A DNA stretch of 5,670 nucleotides from assembly GCA_002417905.1 (NCBI GenBank), contig DIDB01000236.1:1-5670 (forward strand), given 5' to 3'. A program made the position numbers and the translations under genes. Shown here one piece after another: positions 1-5,670 of this stretch (the first letter of the stretch is position 1; every line of letters starts with the position of its first letter). The notes under the pieces are model-generated. The model worked only from the letters and a program-made list of their open reading frames with translations, was not told the DNA's origin and made no database searches. The stretch is from Pseudomonadaceae bacterium UBA5811 (GTDB lineage: Bacteria; Pseudomonadota; Gammaproteobacteria; Pseudomonadales; Pseudomonadaceae).

Positions 1-45
1 CGTCGTACCCGCGTGCCGGCCCAACGGTCCGCCCGTGGGGGGTAT

Positions 46-140
46 GGTGGGGGTTGGCCCCACCTTGTTGGGGCCATTAGGGGGCCGGGATTGTGGGAAG
101 ACCGGCTGCAAATCCGGGAGGACGCGCAGGGGTGCGACCA
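46..140 (+). ncRNA. Candidate structured leader, partly cobalamin-riboswitch-like
   Basis: Seen: GGTGGGG at 46-52 can pair perfectly with CCCCACC at 58-64. Alternatively GGCCCC at 56-61 can pair with GGGGCC at 70-75. The two hairpins share bases 58-61 and are mutually exclusive. Downstream come GGGAA (95-99), CCGG (102-105), TGCAAATCCGG (107-117) and GACGCGCAG (121-129). This order resembles the 5' core of cobalamin riboswitches (GGGAA, then a GGUG-AA-UCC hairpin, then a CGCA segment). The later conserved parts, the GCCACU segment and the B12 box near AGCCAGGAGACCTGCC, are not evident before ribE. It also lacks the GGGGUGAAAUUCCCC-type start expected of an FMN riboswitch, the usual controller of rib genes. 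It could be a degenerate element or a chance match in GC-rich DNA. Confidence 0.3.
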
Positions 141-208
141 CTTTTCTGTTTCAACCCGACACCACATTTCCCCCCTTTCCCTTTTTCCGCAATGGGCGCG
201 ATGCACGC

Positions 209-213
209 AGGAG
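209..213 (+). promoter_or_regulatory. Ribosome binding site of ribE
   Basis: AGGAG sits 5 bases before the ATG at 219. It decides the start: the in-frame upstream ATG codons at 93 and 201 lack such a site and would add residues not found in riboflavin synthases, which begin MFSGI/MFTGI. Confidence 0.75.
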
Positions 214-218
214 CAGGC

Positions 219-821
219 ATGTTTTCCGGTATTATAGAATCTCTTGGTCAGGTCCTTGCCGTCGAGCAGGGTGCGCGCTCCCTTATGCTGGAAGTGCAGA
301 CCGGCCTGACCGACGTGGCCGAGGGCGAGAGCATTGCCGTCAATGGTGTCTGCCTGACAGCCGTGGCTCCGGCGCAGAATATGCCCGTACGCTTTTTTGT
401 CAGCAGTGAAACACTGGACCGCACCATGCTGGGCTCCCTTGCAGCCGGGTCGCGGGTTAATCTGGAGCGTGCGGTAACGCCGTCCACCCGCCTGTCCGGC
501 CATATTGTGCAGGGGCATGTGGATGGGCTGGGTAGGTTTGTGGGGGCAACACCTTCGGGCGATGCCCGGCGCGTGGAATTTGATATTCCCGCCGAGCTGC
601 GCCGCTACATGGTGGAAAAAGGCTCGGTCGCGCTGGACGGGATCAGCCTGACCCTGAACGAAGTGGGGCCGGTGCAGGACGGTAAGTTCCGCATCGCCCT
701 CATGATCATTCCGCACACATGGGACCACACCACACTGGGTACGCTCAGGGTGGGGGATGCCGTGAATGTGGAAGTGGATATCATTGCAAAATATGTGGAG
801 GCACAATGTCAGGCAAAATGA
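219..821 (+). CDS. ribE: Riboflavin synthase (alpha chain)
   Basis: Catalyses the last step of riboflavin synthesis: two 6,7-dimethyl-8-ribityllumazine molecules dismutate to riboflavin plus the pyrimidinedione that RibH reuses. It is cytoplasmic and normally a homotrimer. The 200-residue length is typical. The protein shows the family's two internally similar barrels. The first begins MFSGIIE and carries [12 protein letters not shown] (36-47) and the inter-barrel segment [15 protein letters not shown] (89-103). The second carries [16 protein letters not shown] (134-149) and [11 protein letters not shown] (164-174), and it ends with [13 protein letters not shown] (182-194). All expected conserved blocks are present, so it looks functional. 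The start is fixed by the MFSG N-terminus and the AGGAG site. Its stop overlaps the start of ribBA by 16 bases, which indicates co-transcription and probable translational coupling. The symbol follows the ribE usage for riboflavin synthase; E. coli literature also calls it ribC. Confidence 0.95.
   Translation: MFSGIIESLGQVLAVEQGARSLMLEVQTGLTDVAEGESIAVNGVCLTAVAPAQNMPVRFFVSSETLDRTMLGSLAAGSRVNLERAVTPSTRLSGHIVQGHVDGLGRFVGATPSGDARRVEFDIPAELRRYMVEKGSVALDGISLTLNEVGPVQDGKFRIALMIIPHTWDHTTLGTLRVGDAVNVEVDIIAKYVEAQCQAK
797..801 (+). promoter_or_regulatory. Ribosome binding site of ribBA inside the end of ribE
   Basis: GGAGG lies 4 bases before the ATG at 806 and within the last codons of ribE. It favours 806 over the in-frame ATG at 818, which would form an ATGA overlap with the ribE stop but sits 16 bases from this site. 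Confidence 0.65.
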
Positions 822-2146
822 CACAGGGGCAGACCGCACCGCTCCAGCCCTCCGAGTGTCTGCTGCGTGCGCTGGATGCCGTGCGGGCGGGCCGCATGGT
901 TGTGATGGTGGATGATGAGGACCGCGAAAACGAGGGCGACCTTGTTATGGCGGCACAATTCATGACCCCGCAGGCCATGAACTTCATGATCACCCATGCC
1001 CGTGGGCTGGTCTGCCTGCCCCTGACCGCCGAGCGCGTAGAGCAGCTTGAACTGCCCATGATGGTGCGGCAGAGCGACAACACCGCGCAGTATGGCACGG
1101 CGTTTACCGTGTCGATCGAGGCGCGTGAGGGGGTCAGCACCGGCATTTCCGCCGCCGATCGTGCCCAGACCGTGCTGGTCGCCACGGCAGATGAGGCCAC
1201 ACCGGCGGATATTGCCTCCCCGGGGCATATCTTCCCCCTGCGGGCCGAACCCGGTGGTGTGCTGGCGCGTATTGGCCATACCGAAGGCTCGATTGACCTG
1301 CTGCGTCTTGCCGGGCTCAAACCCGCCGCCGTGATCTGCGAAATCCTGAACGAGGACGGCACAATGGCCCGCCGTCCTCAGCTGGATGTGTTTGCCCGGC
1401 AGCATGACATGCCCATTATTTCCATTGCCGAACTGGTGGCATGGATTGGCGCGCATGGTCTGGCGCCGCTGGAGCCACAACCCGCGCAGGCCGCCGACCC
1501 CGTGGTGGAAGAGAGCATTCCCGATCTGGCCAAGGCCGCCCTGCCTAGCGTGTATGGTGGGAATGAGCTGGTTATTCACGCCTTCCGGGATGAAAAAGGC
1601 GTGGAGCATGTCGCGCTGGTCAAGGGGGATGTCCGCCCCAACGGCCCGGTACCGCTGGTGCGCCTGCATTCCGAATGTGTTACGGGCGATGCGCTCGGCT
1701 CCCTGCGGTGCGATTGCGGGTCCCAGCTTCAGGCGGCATTGCAGGCCATCGGGCAGGCTGAATGCGGCGTGCTTGTTTACGTGCGTGGGCATGAAGGGCG
1801 CGGCATTGGTCTTGTGAACAAGATACGTGCCTACGAATTGCAAGATGCCGGGTTGGATACGGTCGAAGCCAACCACAGGCTCGGCTTTGCAACCGATGCG
1901 CGCGACTGGCAGGCGGCGGCGGGCATACTGCGCAGCCTTGGTGTGGGCCAGCTCGACCTGCTGACCAACAACCCCGAGAAAGTTCGGGCACTGGAAAGCC
2001 GGGGCTTTGTGGTGCGTAAAAGACTGGGGCTGGAAATTCCGGCCAACATGTTCAACCGTGCCTACCTGCATGCCAAACGCAAGCGCATGGGCCACCACCT
2101 GAGCTGCGATGCACCGTCCTCCGCAATGCACAAGGTTCCTGCCTGA
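806..2146 (+). CDS. ribBA: Bifunctional DHBP synthase / GTP cyclohydrolase II
   Basis: The two domains feed both branches of riboflavin synthesis. The N-terminal RibB domain (about 15-215) converts ribulose 5-phosphate to 3,4-dihydroxy-2-butanone 4-phosphate plus formate. The C-terminal RibA domain (about 250-430) opens the GTP ring to give the diaminopyrimidine phosphate, formate and pyrophosphate. RibB signatures: the acidic [11 protein letters not shown] (36-46), [10 protein letters not shown] (64-73), the [14 protein letters not shown] segment (107-120) and GHIFPLRA through RIGHTEGS (140-162). RibA signatures: zinc ligands C291, C302 and C304 in [18 protein letters not shown], then [21 protein letters not shown] (327-347), [10 protein letters not shown] (352-361) and LLTNNPEKV (385-393). 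The 446-residue length is normal for a fusion, and both active sites look intact, unlike some proteobacterial RibBA proteins with a degenerate RibA half. The last 15 or so residues after MGHH are unconserved tail. It overlaps ribE by 16 bases. Confidence 0.95.
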   Translation: MSGKMTQGQTAPLQPSECLLRALDAVRAGRMVVMVDDEDRENEGDLVMAAQFMTPQAMNFMITHARGLVCLPLTAERVEQLELPMMVRQSDNTAQYGTAFTVSIEAREGVSTGISAADRAQTVLVATADEATPADIASPGHIFPLRAEPGGVLARIGHTEGSIDLLRLAGLKPAAVICEILNEDGTMARRPQLDVFARQHDMPIISIAELVAWIGAHGLAPLEPQPAQAADPVVEESIPDLAKAALPSVYGGNELVIHAFRDEKGVEHVALVKGDVRPNGPVPLVRLHSECVTGDALGSLRCDCGSQLQAALQAIGQAECGVLVYVRGHEGRGIGLVNKIRAYELQDAGLDTVEANHRLGFATDARDWQAAAGILRSLGVGQLDLLTNNPEKVRALESRGFVVRKRLGLEIPANMFNRAYLHAKRKRMGHHLSCDAPSSAMHKVPA

Positions 2147-2155
2147 GCAGTCTGT

Positions 2156-2183
2156 ATTCAAGATTCAAGACGCAGTGATTCAA
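2156..2183 (+). repeat. Short ATTCAAG repeats in the ribBA-ribH gap
   Basis: ATTCAAG occurs twice in tandem at 2156-2162 and 2163-2169. GATTCAA recurs at 2162-2168 and 2177-2183. The 53-base gap is AT-rich compared with its surroundings. I see no terminator hairpin, so ribBA and ribH are probably co-transcribed. The function of the repeats, if any, is unknown. Confidence 0.5.
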
Positions 2184-2188
2184 AAGGA
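2183..2188 (+). promoter_or_regulatory. Ribosome binding site of ribH
   Basis: AAAGGA, followed by an 11-base spacer to the ATG at 2200. The spacing is longer than usual but usable, and no better site lies closer. Confidence 0.5.
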
Positions 2189-2199
2189 TAATACGACTT

Positions 2200-2418
2200 A
2201 TGGGTACACGTTCCCCCGTTACTCTGCCTGACCTCAAGGCCCTTTCCCCCGCACCCCGTCTGGCGCTGGTTGTCAGCCGGTTTAATGAGACGGTGACAGG
2301 TGGCCTGCGCGATGGCGCCATTGCATGGCTGGGCGAGCACGGCATTGCCGTGGCTGAAGGCGATGTGTTTGCAGCCCCCGGCGCGTTTGAAATGCCGCTG
2401 CTGGCGCAGGCTCTGGCC
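2200..2418 (+). CDS. ribH: Lumazine synthase, N-terminal fragment cut by the sequence join
   Basis: RibH condenses 5-amino-6-ribitylaminouracil with 3,4-dihydroxy-2-butanone 4-phosphate to give lumazine, the substrate of RibE. Only the first 73 or so of about 150-160 expected residues are present. Recognisable parts are LALVVSRFNE (21-30), with the substrate-binding SRFNE, then LRDGAIAWL (36-44) and the family block AAPGAFEMPLLAQALA (58-73). After ALA the homology stops. The expected GxVIxGxTxH segment with the catalytic histidine and everything later are absent. The frame stays open to 3084, but from about 2416 it is read antisense through cti, so those extra 220 residues are not a real protein domain. 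As written, the gene cannot encode an active enzyme. An intact copy is expected in the source genome, because the upstream rib genes look healthy and the cut coincides with the start of foreign sequence. Confidence 0.85.
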
Positions 2419-2424
2419 ATTCAG
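2410..2424. other. Join between two unrelated genome segments
   Basis: Left of here the plus strand encodes RibH up to A73 (2416-2418). Right of here the minus strand encodes Cti up to about G207 (2416-2418). The two homologies meet within a few bases, around 2413-2421. Neither gene has its remaining part anywhere in the window. No mobile-element end, inverted repeat or target duplication is visible. The exact base cannot be fixed without reference genes, because any short shared sequence at the join would blur it. Confidence 0.8.
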
Positions 2425-3036
2425 GAAATCCTCCCACTGGCGGATCTGCTGCTGCTCGCCGGGGCCGGGCTGCAGGGCATCCGGCTCCACGGGTGCACCC
2501 TGCTGCAGCCATTGCTCCAGCCGCTGGTATTCCTCCGGCTCCAGCCCGGTCACCGCAAAGGGCATCCCGGCATGGGGAAACTTGTTGGCATAACGCTCAA
2601 ATTCGTCCGGAGCCGGACACTGGTTGTCACGGGTCACCCGGATATCCAGCGTTTCCGGCAGCCGGGCATAAGGCACCAGCGGAGCCGCACGGCCCAGCGC
2701 CAGCATCCGGCTGATCAGCGCAGCCTGCCGGGTGGCCGCCGATACCGGAAAAAAGCCCCGGCGCTGCCAGTCCGCCGGGCCATGGCCATCAAAAAACAGC
2801 CGGGTGGGGGCCTGGGCATCGGCCCGGGTGTCATAGACCCGCAGCTTGCTGGCTCCGCGCTCCAGCCCTTCGGCACTGCCCAGCTTGAGCTGGCAGGGCG
2901 CGTCGTAACAGGCATGGCAGACCACACATTTCTCCGCAAACAGTGGCCGGATATCCCGCTGGAACGACAGCGGTGCCGCGGCCAGGCCCGATGCCCACAA
3001 CAGCCCCCAGAAAATGGCAGTGCCTGCCCGGCGCAT
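2416..3036 (-). CDS. cti: Fatty acid cis/trans isomerase, N-terminal fragment cut by the join
   Basis: Cti is a periplasmic cytochrome-c-like enzyme. It turns cis-unsaturated acyl chains of membrane phospholipids into trans forms, a rapid response to solvents and heat in Pseudomonas and relatives. The start at 3036 is supported by an AGGAG seven bases upstream and by an immediate signal peptide, with a hydrophobic run at about 5-20 and likely cleavage in GLAAAPLS. The mature part opens with SFQRDIRPLFAEKC, followed by haem-binding C37-V-V-C40-H41 and the family extension ACYDAPCQLKL (42-52). Further family-like segments are LFFDGHGPADWQRRGFFPV (80-98), PAPDEFERYANKFPHAGMPF (141-160), the LEPEEYQRLEQWL block (165-177) and WEDFLNG (201-207). 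Only about 207 of roughly 760 residues are present. Beyond G207 the minus-strand frame runs into antisense ribH to a stop at 2158 and is not Cti. It is divergent from metH, an association known in Pseudomonas. Confidence 0.85.
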
Positions 3037-3043
3037 GGGCGTA

Positions 3044-3048
3044 CTCCT
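3044..3048 (-). promoter_or_regulatory. Ribosome binding site of cti
   Basis: AGGAG on the minus strand (CTCCT on the plus strand), seven bases before the ATG at 3036. It favours this start over the in-frame ATG nine codons upstream (3063), whose product would put charged residues before the signal peptide. Confidence 0.75.
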
Positions 3049-3061
3049 GACAAAAGCCGGC

Positions 3062-3092
3062 ATTCTAGCGGGCCAACCCGGTAGCCGGCCAA
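3062..3092 (-). promoter_or_regulatory. Candidate sigma70 promoter for cti
   Basis: On the minus strand TAGAAT (3067-3062) matches five of six bases of the -10 consensus. A TTGGCC at 3092-3087 could act as a weak -35 box, but the 19-base spacer is long. The transcript would start about 20 bases before the cti ATG. The -35 and most of the spacer lie within the 16-bp tandem repeat. This is inference only. Confidence 0.3.
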
Positions 3093-3102
3093 CCCGGCAG
3101 CC
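3071..3102. repeat. 16-bp tandem repeat between cti and metH
   Basis: GGCCAACCCGGTAGCC (3071-3086) is followed directly by GGCCAACCCGGCAGCC (3087-3102), identical except for one T/C. It lies in the short divergent intergenic region, between the likely -10 of cti and the likely promoter of metH. It could be a paired operator for a regulator of either gene or simply a local duplication. I do not recognise the motif. Confidence 0.75.
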
Positions 3103-3114
3103 CCCCATGGCATT

Positions 3115-3123
3115 TGCTATCAT
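3115..3123 (+). promoter_or_regulatory. Candidate extended -10 promoter for metH
   Basis: TGCTATCAT matches the extended -10 pattern TGN followed by five of six bases of TATAAT. No good -35 is present, as is usual for extended -10 promoters. Initiation would fall near 3130, leaving a leader of about 30 bases with no room for a riboswitch. Confidence 0.35.
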
Positions 3124-3148
3124 CAGGGCCTTTTTATCAGCGGTTTAC

Positions 3149-3152
3149 AGGT
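3149..3152 (+). promoter_or_regulatory. Weak ribosome binding site of metH
   Basis: AGGT seven bases before the ATG at 3160. It is weak, but no better purine-rich site is nearby, and this ATG precedes the conserved MetH N-terminus at a normal distance. Confidence 0.45.
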
Positions 3153-3159
3153 AGTTTTC

Positions 3160-5670
3160 ATGTCCAGCGCCCCCTCCTCCCGCTCCGCCGATCGCTCCGC
3201 CCGCCTGCAGGCCCTGCGGGAGGCCCTGAGCCAGCGCATCCTGATGCTGGACGGCGGTATGGGGACCATGATCCAGAGCTACCGGCTGGAGGAAAGCGAC
3301 TACCGGGGCAGCCGCTTTGCCGACTGGCCCCAGGACGTCAAGGGCAATAACGACCTGCTGCTGCTGACCCGCCCGGATGTAATCCAGGCCATTGAAAAAG
3401 CCTATCTGGAGGCCGGGGCCGACATTCTCGAAACCAATACTTTCAACGCCACCCGGGTCTCCCAGGCTGACTACGCCATGGAGCACCTGGTATACGAACT
3501 GAACGTCGAGGGTGCCCGGCTGGCCCGGGAAGTTGCCGACGCCAAAACCGCTGAAACCCCGGAGCAGCCACGCTTTGTCGCCGGCGTGCTGGGTCCGACC
3601 AGCCGGACCTGCTCCATTTCACCGGACGTCAACAACCCCGGCTACCGTAACGTCACCTTTGATGAACTGGTGGAAAACTACACGGAAGCCACCCGTGGAC
3701 TGATTGCCGGTGGCGCCGACCTGATCCTGATCGAAACCATCTTTGACACCCTGAATGCCAAGGCTGCCATCTTCGCCGTGCAGCAGGTTTTCGAAGAAGA
3801 AGGCACAACGCTGCCCATCATGCTCTCCGGCACCATTACCGATGCCTCCGGCCGCACCCTGTCCGGCCAGACCACTGAAGCCTTCTGGAACTCGGTCCGC
3901 CATGCCCGGCCAATCTCCATTGGCCTGAACTGTGCGCTCGGTGCCCGGGAGCTGCGCCCCTATATCGAGGAGCTGGCCACCAAAGCGGGTACCCACGTTT
4001 CTGCCCACCCCAATGCCGGGCTGCCCAACGCCTTTGGTGAATACGACGAAACACCGGAGCAGATGGCGGCCATCATCGGCGAGTTTGCTGCCTCCGGCCT
4101 GCTGAATATTGTGGGCGGCTGCTGTGGTACCACCCCGGCGCATATCCAGGCCATAGCCAGCGCAGTGGCCAAATACCCGCCGCGCCAGGTGCCGGACATC
4201 CCCCAGGCCTGCCGGCTCGCCGGGCTGGAACCCTTTGCCATTGACCGGCAGTCGCTGTTTGTCAACGTTGGCGAGCGCACCAATATCACCGGATCGGCCC
4301 GCTTCGCCCGGCTGATCCGTGAAGAAAACTATGCTGAAGCCCTGGACGTGGCCCGCCAGCAGGTTGAGGCCGGTGCCCAGGTCATCGATATCAACATGGA
4401 TGAGGGCATGCTGGACTCCAGGGCAGCCATGGTCACGTTCCTCAACCTGATTGCCTCGGAACCGGACATCTCCCGGGTGCCGATCATGATTGACTCTTCC
4501 CGATGGGAGGTCATCGAGGCAGGCCTCAAGTGCATCCAGGGCAAGGGCATCGTCAACTCCATCTCCATGAAAGAAGGCATCGAACCCTTCAAACACCATG
4601 CCCGGCTGTGCAAACGCTACGGCGCAGCCGTGGTGGTGATGGCCTTCGACGAAGCGGGACAGGCTGATACCGAGGTGCGCAAAAAGGAAATCTGCCAGCG
4701 CAGCTACGATATTCTGGTCAACGACGTCGGCTTCCCGGCGGAAGACATCATCTTTGACCCCAATATCTTTGCCGTGGCCACTGGCATCGAGGAGCACAAC
4801 AATTACGCGGTCGACTTTATCAATGCCTGCGCCTACATCCGCGACCACCTGCCCCATGCCCTGAGCTCCGGCGGCGTGTCCAACGTCTCCTTCTCGTTCC
4901 GCGGCAACAACCCGGTCCGCGAAGCCATTCACTCGGTCTTTCTCTATCACGCCATCCGCGCCGGACTGAGCATGGGCATCGTCAACGCCGGCCAGCTGGC
5001 CATTTACGACGAGATTCCACAGGAACTGCGCGACCGGGTGGAAGATGTCGTGCTGAACCGCTCCCCGGGGGCCACCGATGCCCTGCTGGCCATTGCCGAA
5101 CAGTACCGTGGCGATGGCACCAGCAAGGAAGCAGAAACCGAAGAATGGCGCAGCCTGCCAGCAGGCCAGCGTCTGGAGCACGCTCTGGTCAAGGGCATTA
5201 CCACCCATATCGTGGAAGACACCGAAGAATGCCGCCAGCAGTGTGCCCGGCCCATCGAGGTGATTGAAGGCCCGCTGATGTCCGGCATGAACCTGGTCGG
5301 TGACCTGTTCGGTGCCGGCAAAATGTTCCTGCCTCAGGTGGTGAAGTCGGCCCGGGTCATGAAACAGGCCGTGGCCCATCTGGTGCCCTTTATCGAGGCC
5401 GAAAAAGGTGACCGGCCCGAAGCCAAGGGCAAAATCCTGATGGCAACGGTCAAGGGGGATGTCCACGACATCGGCAAAAACATTGTGGGTGTAGTCCTCG
5501 GCTGCAACGGCTATGACGTGGTGGATCTGGGCGTCATGGTGCCCTGCGAAAAAATCCTGCAGACCGCCCGGGCCGAGCACTGCGACATCATTGGCCTGTC
5601 CGGGCTGATTACCCCGTCGCTGGATGAAATGGTGCATGTGGCCAAAGAAATGCAGCGCCAGGGCTTCCGG
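3160..5670 (+). CDS. metH: Cobalamin-dependent methionine synthase, 3' end outside window
   Basis: MetH transfers a methyl group from 5-methyltetrahydrofolate to homocysteine through protein-bound cobalamin, giving methionine and tetrahydrofolate in the cytoplasm. The window holds 837 of roughly 1,230 expected residues, and the frame is open to the last base. The homocysteine domain (about 25-340) has [10 protein letters not shown] (30-39), ETNTFNATR (91-99) and zinc ligands C258 (GLNCALG), C321 and C322 (GGCCGT). The pterin domain (about 365-625) has [12 protein letters not shown] (369-380), [13 protein letters not shown] (408-420), [12 protein letters not shown] (445-456) and [11 protein letters not shown] (463-473). 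The helical cap (about 660-745) ends before the B12 domain, whose [12 protein letters not shown] (765-776) supplies the cobalt-binding H769. D767 and S820 (LITPS) complete the usual ligand triad. The rest of the B12 domain and the AdoMet reactivation domain lie beyond the window. No defect is seen. Confidence 0.96.
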   Translation, partial: MSSAPSSRSADRSARLQALREALSQRILMLDGGMGTMIQSYRLEESDYRGSRFADWPQDVKGNNDLLLLTRPDVIQAIEKAYLEAGADILETNTFNATRVSQADYAMEHLVYELNVEGARLAREVADAKTAETPEQPRFVAGVLGPTSRTCSISPDVNNPGYRNVTFDELVENYTEATRGLIAGGADLILIETIFDTLNAKAAIFAVQQVFEEEGTTLPIMLSGTITDASGRTLSGQTTEAFWNSVRHARPISIGLNCALGARELRPYIEELATKAGTHVSAHPNAGLPNAFGEYDETPEQMAAIIGEFAASGLLNIVGGCCGTTPAHIQAIASAVAKYPPRQVPDIPQACRLAGLEPFAIDRQSLFVNVGERTNITGSARFARLIREENYAEALDVARQQVEAGAQVIDINMDEGMLDSRAAMVTFLNLIASEPDISRVPIMIDSSRWEVIEAGLKCIQGKGIVNSISMKEGIEPFKHHARLCKRYGAAVVVMAFDEAGQADTEVRKKEICQRSYDILVNDVGFPAEDIIFDPNIFAVATGIEEHNNYAVDFINACAYIRDHLPHALSSGGVSNVSFSFRGNNPVREAIHSVFLYHAIRAGLSMGIVNAGQLAIYDEIPQELRDRVEDVVLNRSPGATDALLAIAEQYRGDGTSKEAETEEWRSLPAGQRLEHALVKGITTHIVEDTEECRQQCARPIEVIEGPLMSGMNLVGDLFGAGKMFLPQVVKSARVMKQAVAHLVPFIEAEKGDRPEAKGKILMATVKGDVHDIGKNIVGVVLGCNGYDVVDLGVMVPCEKILQTARAEHCDIIGLSGLITPSLDEMVHVAKEMQRQGFR

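Larger units (their letters stand above)
1..218 (+). other. Untranslated leader upstream of the riboflavin operon
   Basis: No reading frame here resembles a known protein. In particular I cannot recognise the C-terminus of RibD, the usual upstream neighbour of ribE. Frame 1 is open up to a stop at 235-237, but its translation is low-complexity (Gly/Arg/Pro, then His/Ser/Pro) and runs past the ribE start, so I treat it as a chance open frame in GC-rich DNA. The first half is strongly G-rich with several hairpins. From about 141 to 190 it becomes pyrimidine-rich, with runs of C and T at 168-187. The pattern suggests a structured 5' untranslated region. I see no confident sigma70 promoter, so transcription may begin upstream of the window. 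Confidence 0.5.

Noticed and set aside
1..80. C-terminus of RibD as the preceding gene
   Set aside because: None of the three forward frames gives a RibD-like C-terminus; the frame stopping at 78-80 is Trp/Gly/Pro-rich and unlike the family.
1..140. FMN riboswitch upstream of the rib operon
   Set aside because: The hallmark AGGGCGGGGUGAAAUUCCCC-like start and the ACCGGCGGU and CCGACGGU segments are not seen.
93..218. N-terminal extension of RibE from the ATG at 93
   Set aside because: Riboflavin synthases start at MFSG. The extension is low-complexity, and the AGGAG at 209-213 serves the ATG at 219.
809..2161. 450-codon minus-strand open frame opposite ribBA
   Set aside because: It is antisense to an intact RibBA and has no recognisable motif; it is a shadow frame.
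2200..3084. A 294-codon open frame that could be read as a RibH fusion protein with a novel C-terminal domain
   Set aside because: From about codon 74 it is antisense to a clear Cti coding sequence with its own signal peptide, haem motif and ribosome binding site. The extra part is Arg/Pro/Gln-rich with no recognisable domain.
2158..3123. Minus-strand 321-codon frame as a complete Cti-like protein
   Set aside because: Its last 80 or so codons are antisense to ribH and its first 29 codons lie upstream of the well-supported start at 3036. Only 2416-3036 is Cti-like.
3124..3159. SAM, SAH or cobalamin riboswitch before metH
   Set aside because: The likely leader is about 30 bases and holds no conserved riboswitch segment.
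3619..5637. Long 672-codon minus-strand open frame
   Set aside because: It lies wholly antisense to metH, whose plus-strand frame has every family motif. Its His/Gly/Asp-rich translation is typical of the shadow of GC-rich coding DNA.

Overview
This window reads as two unrelated pieces of bacterial chromosome joined near base 2413-2421. The left piece (1 to about 2415) looks like an acetic-acid-bacterium-type alphaproteobacterium (Acetobacteraceae; inferred from gene order and protein style, not from a search). The right piece (about 2416 to 5670) looks like a Pseudomonas/Marinobacter-type gammaproteobacterium. No integrase, transposase, attachment site or inverted repeat lies at the join. 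The simplest reading is a chimeric contig or clone; a genuine rearrangement or transfer is the less likely alternative.

Left piece: a GC-rich untranslated leader of about 218 bases, then a tightly packed riboflavin operon. ribE encodes riboflavin synthase and overlaps ribBA by 16 bases. RibBA is a bifunctional DHBP synthase/GTP cyclohydrolase II. After a 53-base gap, ribH (lumazine synthase) begins. RibBA makes both precursors (3,4-dihydroxy-2-butanone 4-phosphate and the first pyrimidine from GTP), RibH joins the two branches into lumazine, and RibE dismutates lumazine into riboflavin. RibH is lost after about 73 residues. The leader contains alternative GC hairpins and a stretch resembling the 5' core of a cobalamin riboswitch, but the 3' half of such an element is not evident.

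Right piece: on the minus strand lies the 5' part of cti, the periplasmic haem-containing cis/trans fatty acid isomerase. It has a signal peptide and a CVVCH haem motif and is cut by the join after about 207 residues. A 123-base divergent intergenic region follows, holding a near-perfect 16-bp tandem repeat and candidate promoters for both genes. Then metH (cobalamin-dependent methionine synthase) runs off the right edge after 837 codons, inside its B12-binding domain. cti beside metH is a known arrangement in Pseudomonas, which supports this half being a natural segment.

I found no convincing undescribed biological system. The points most worth checking are the join, the leader of the riboflavin operon and the tandem repeat between cti and metH.
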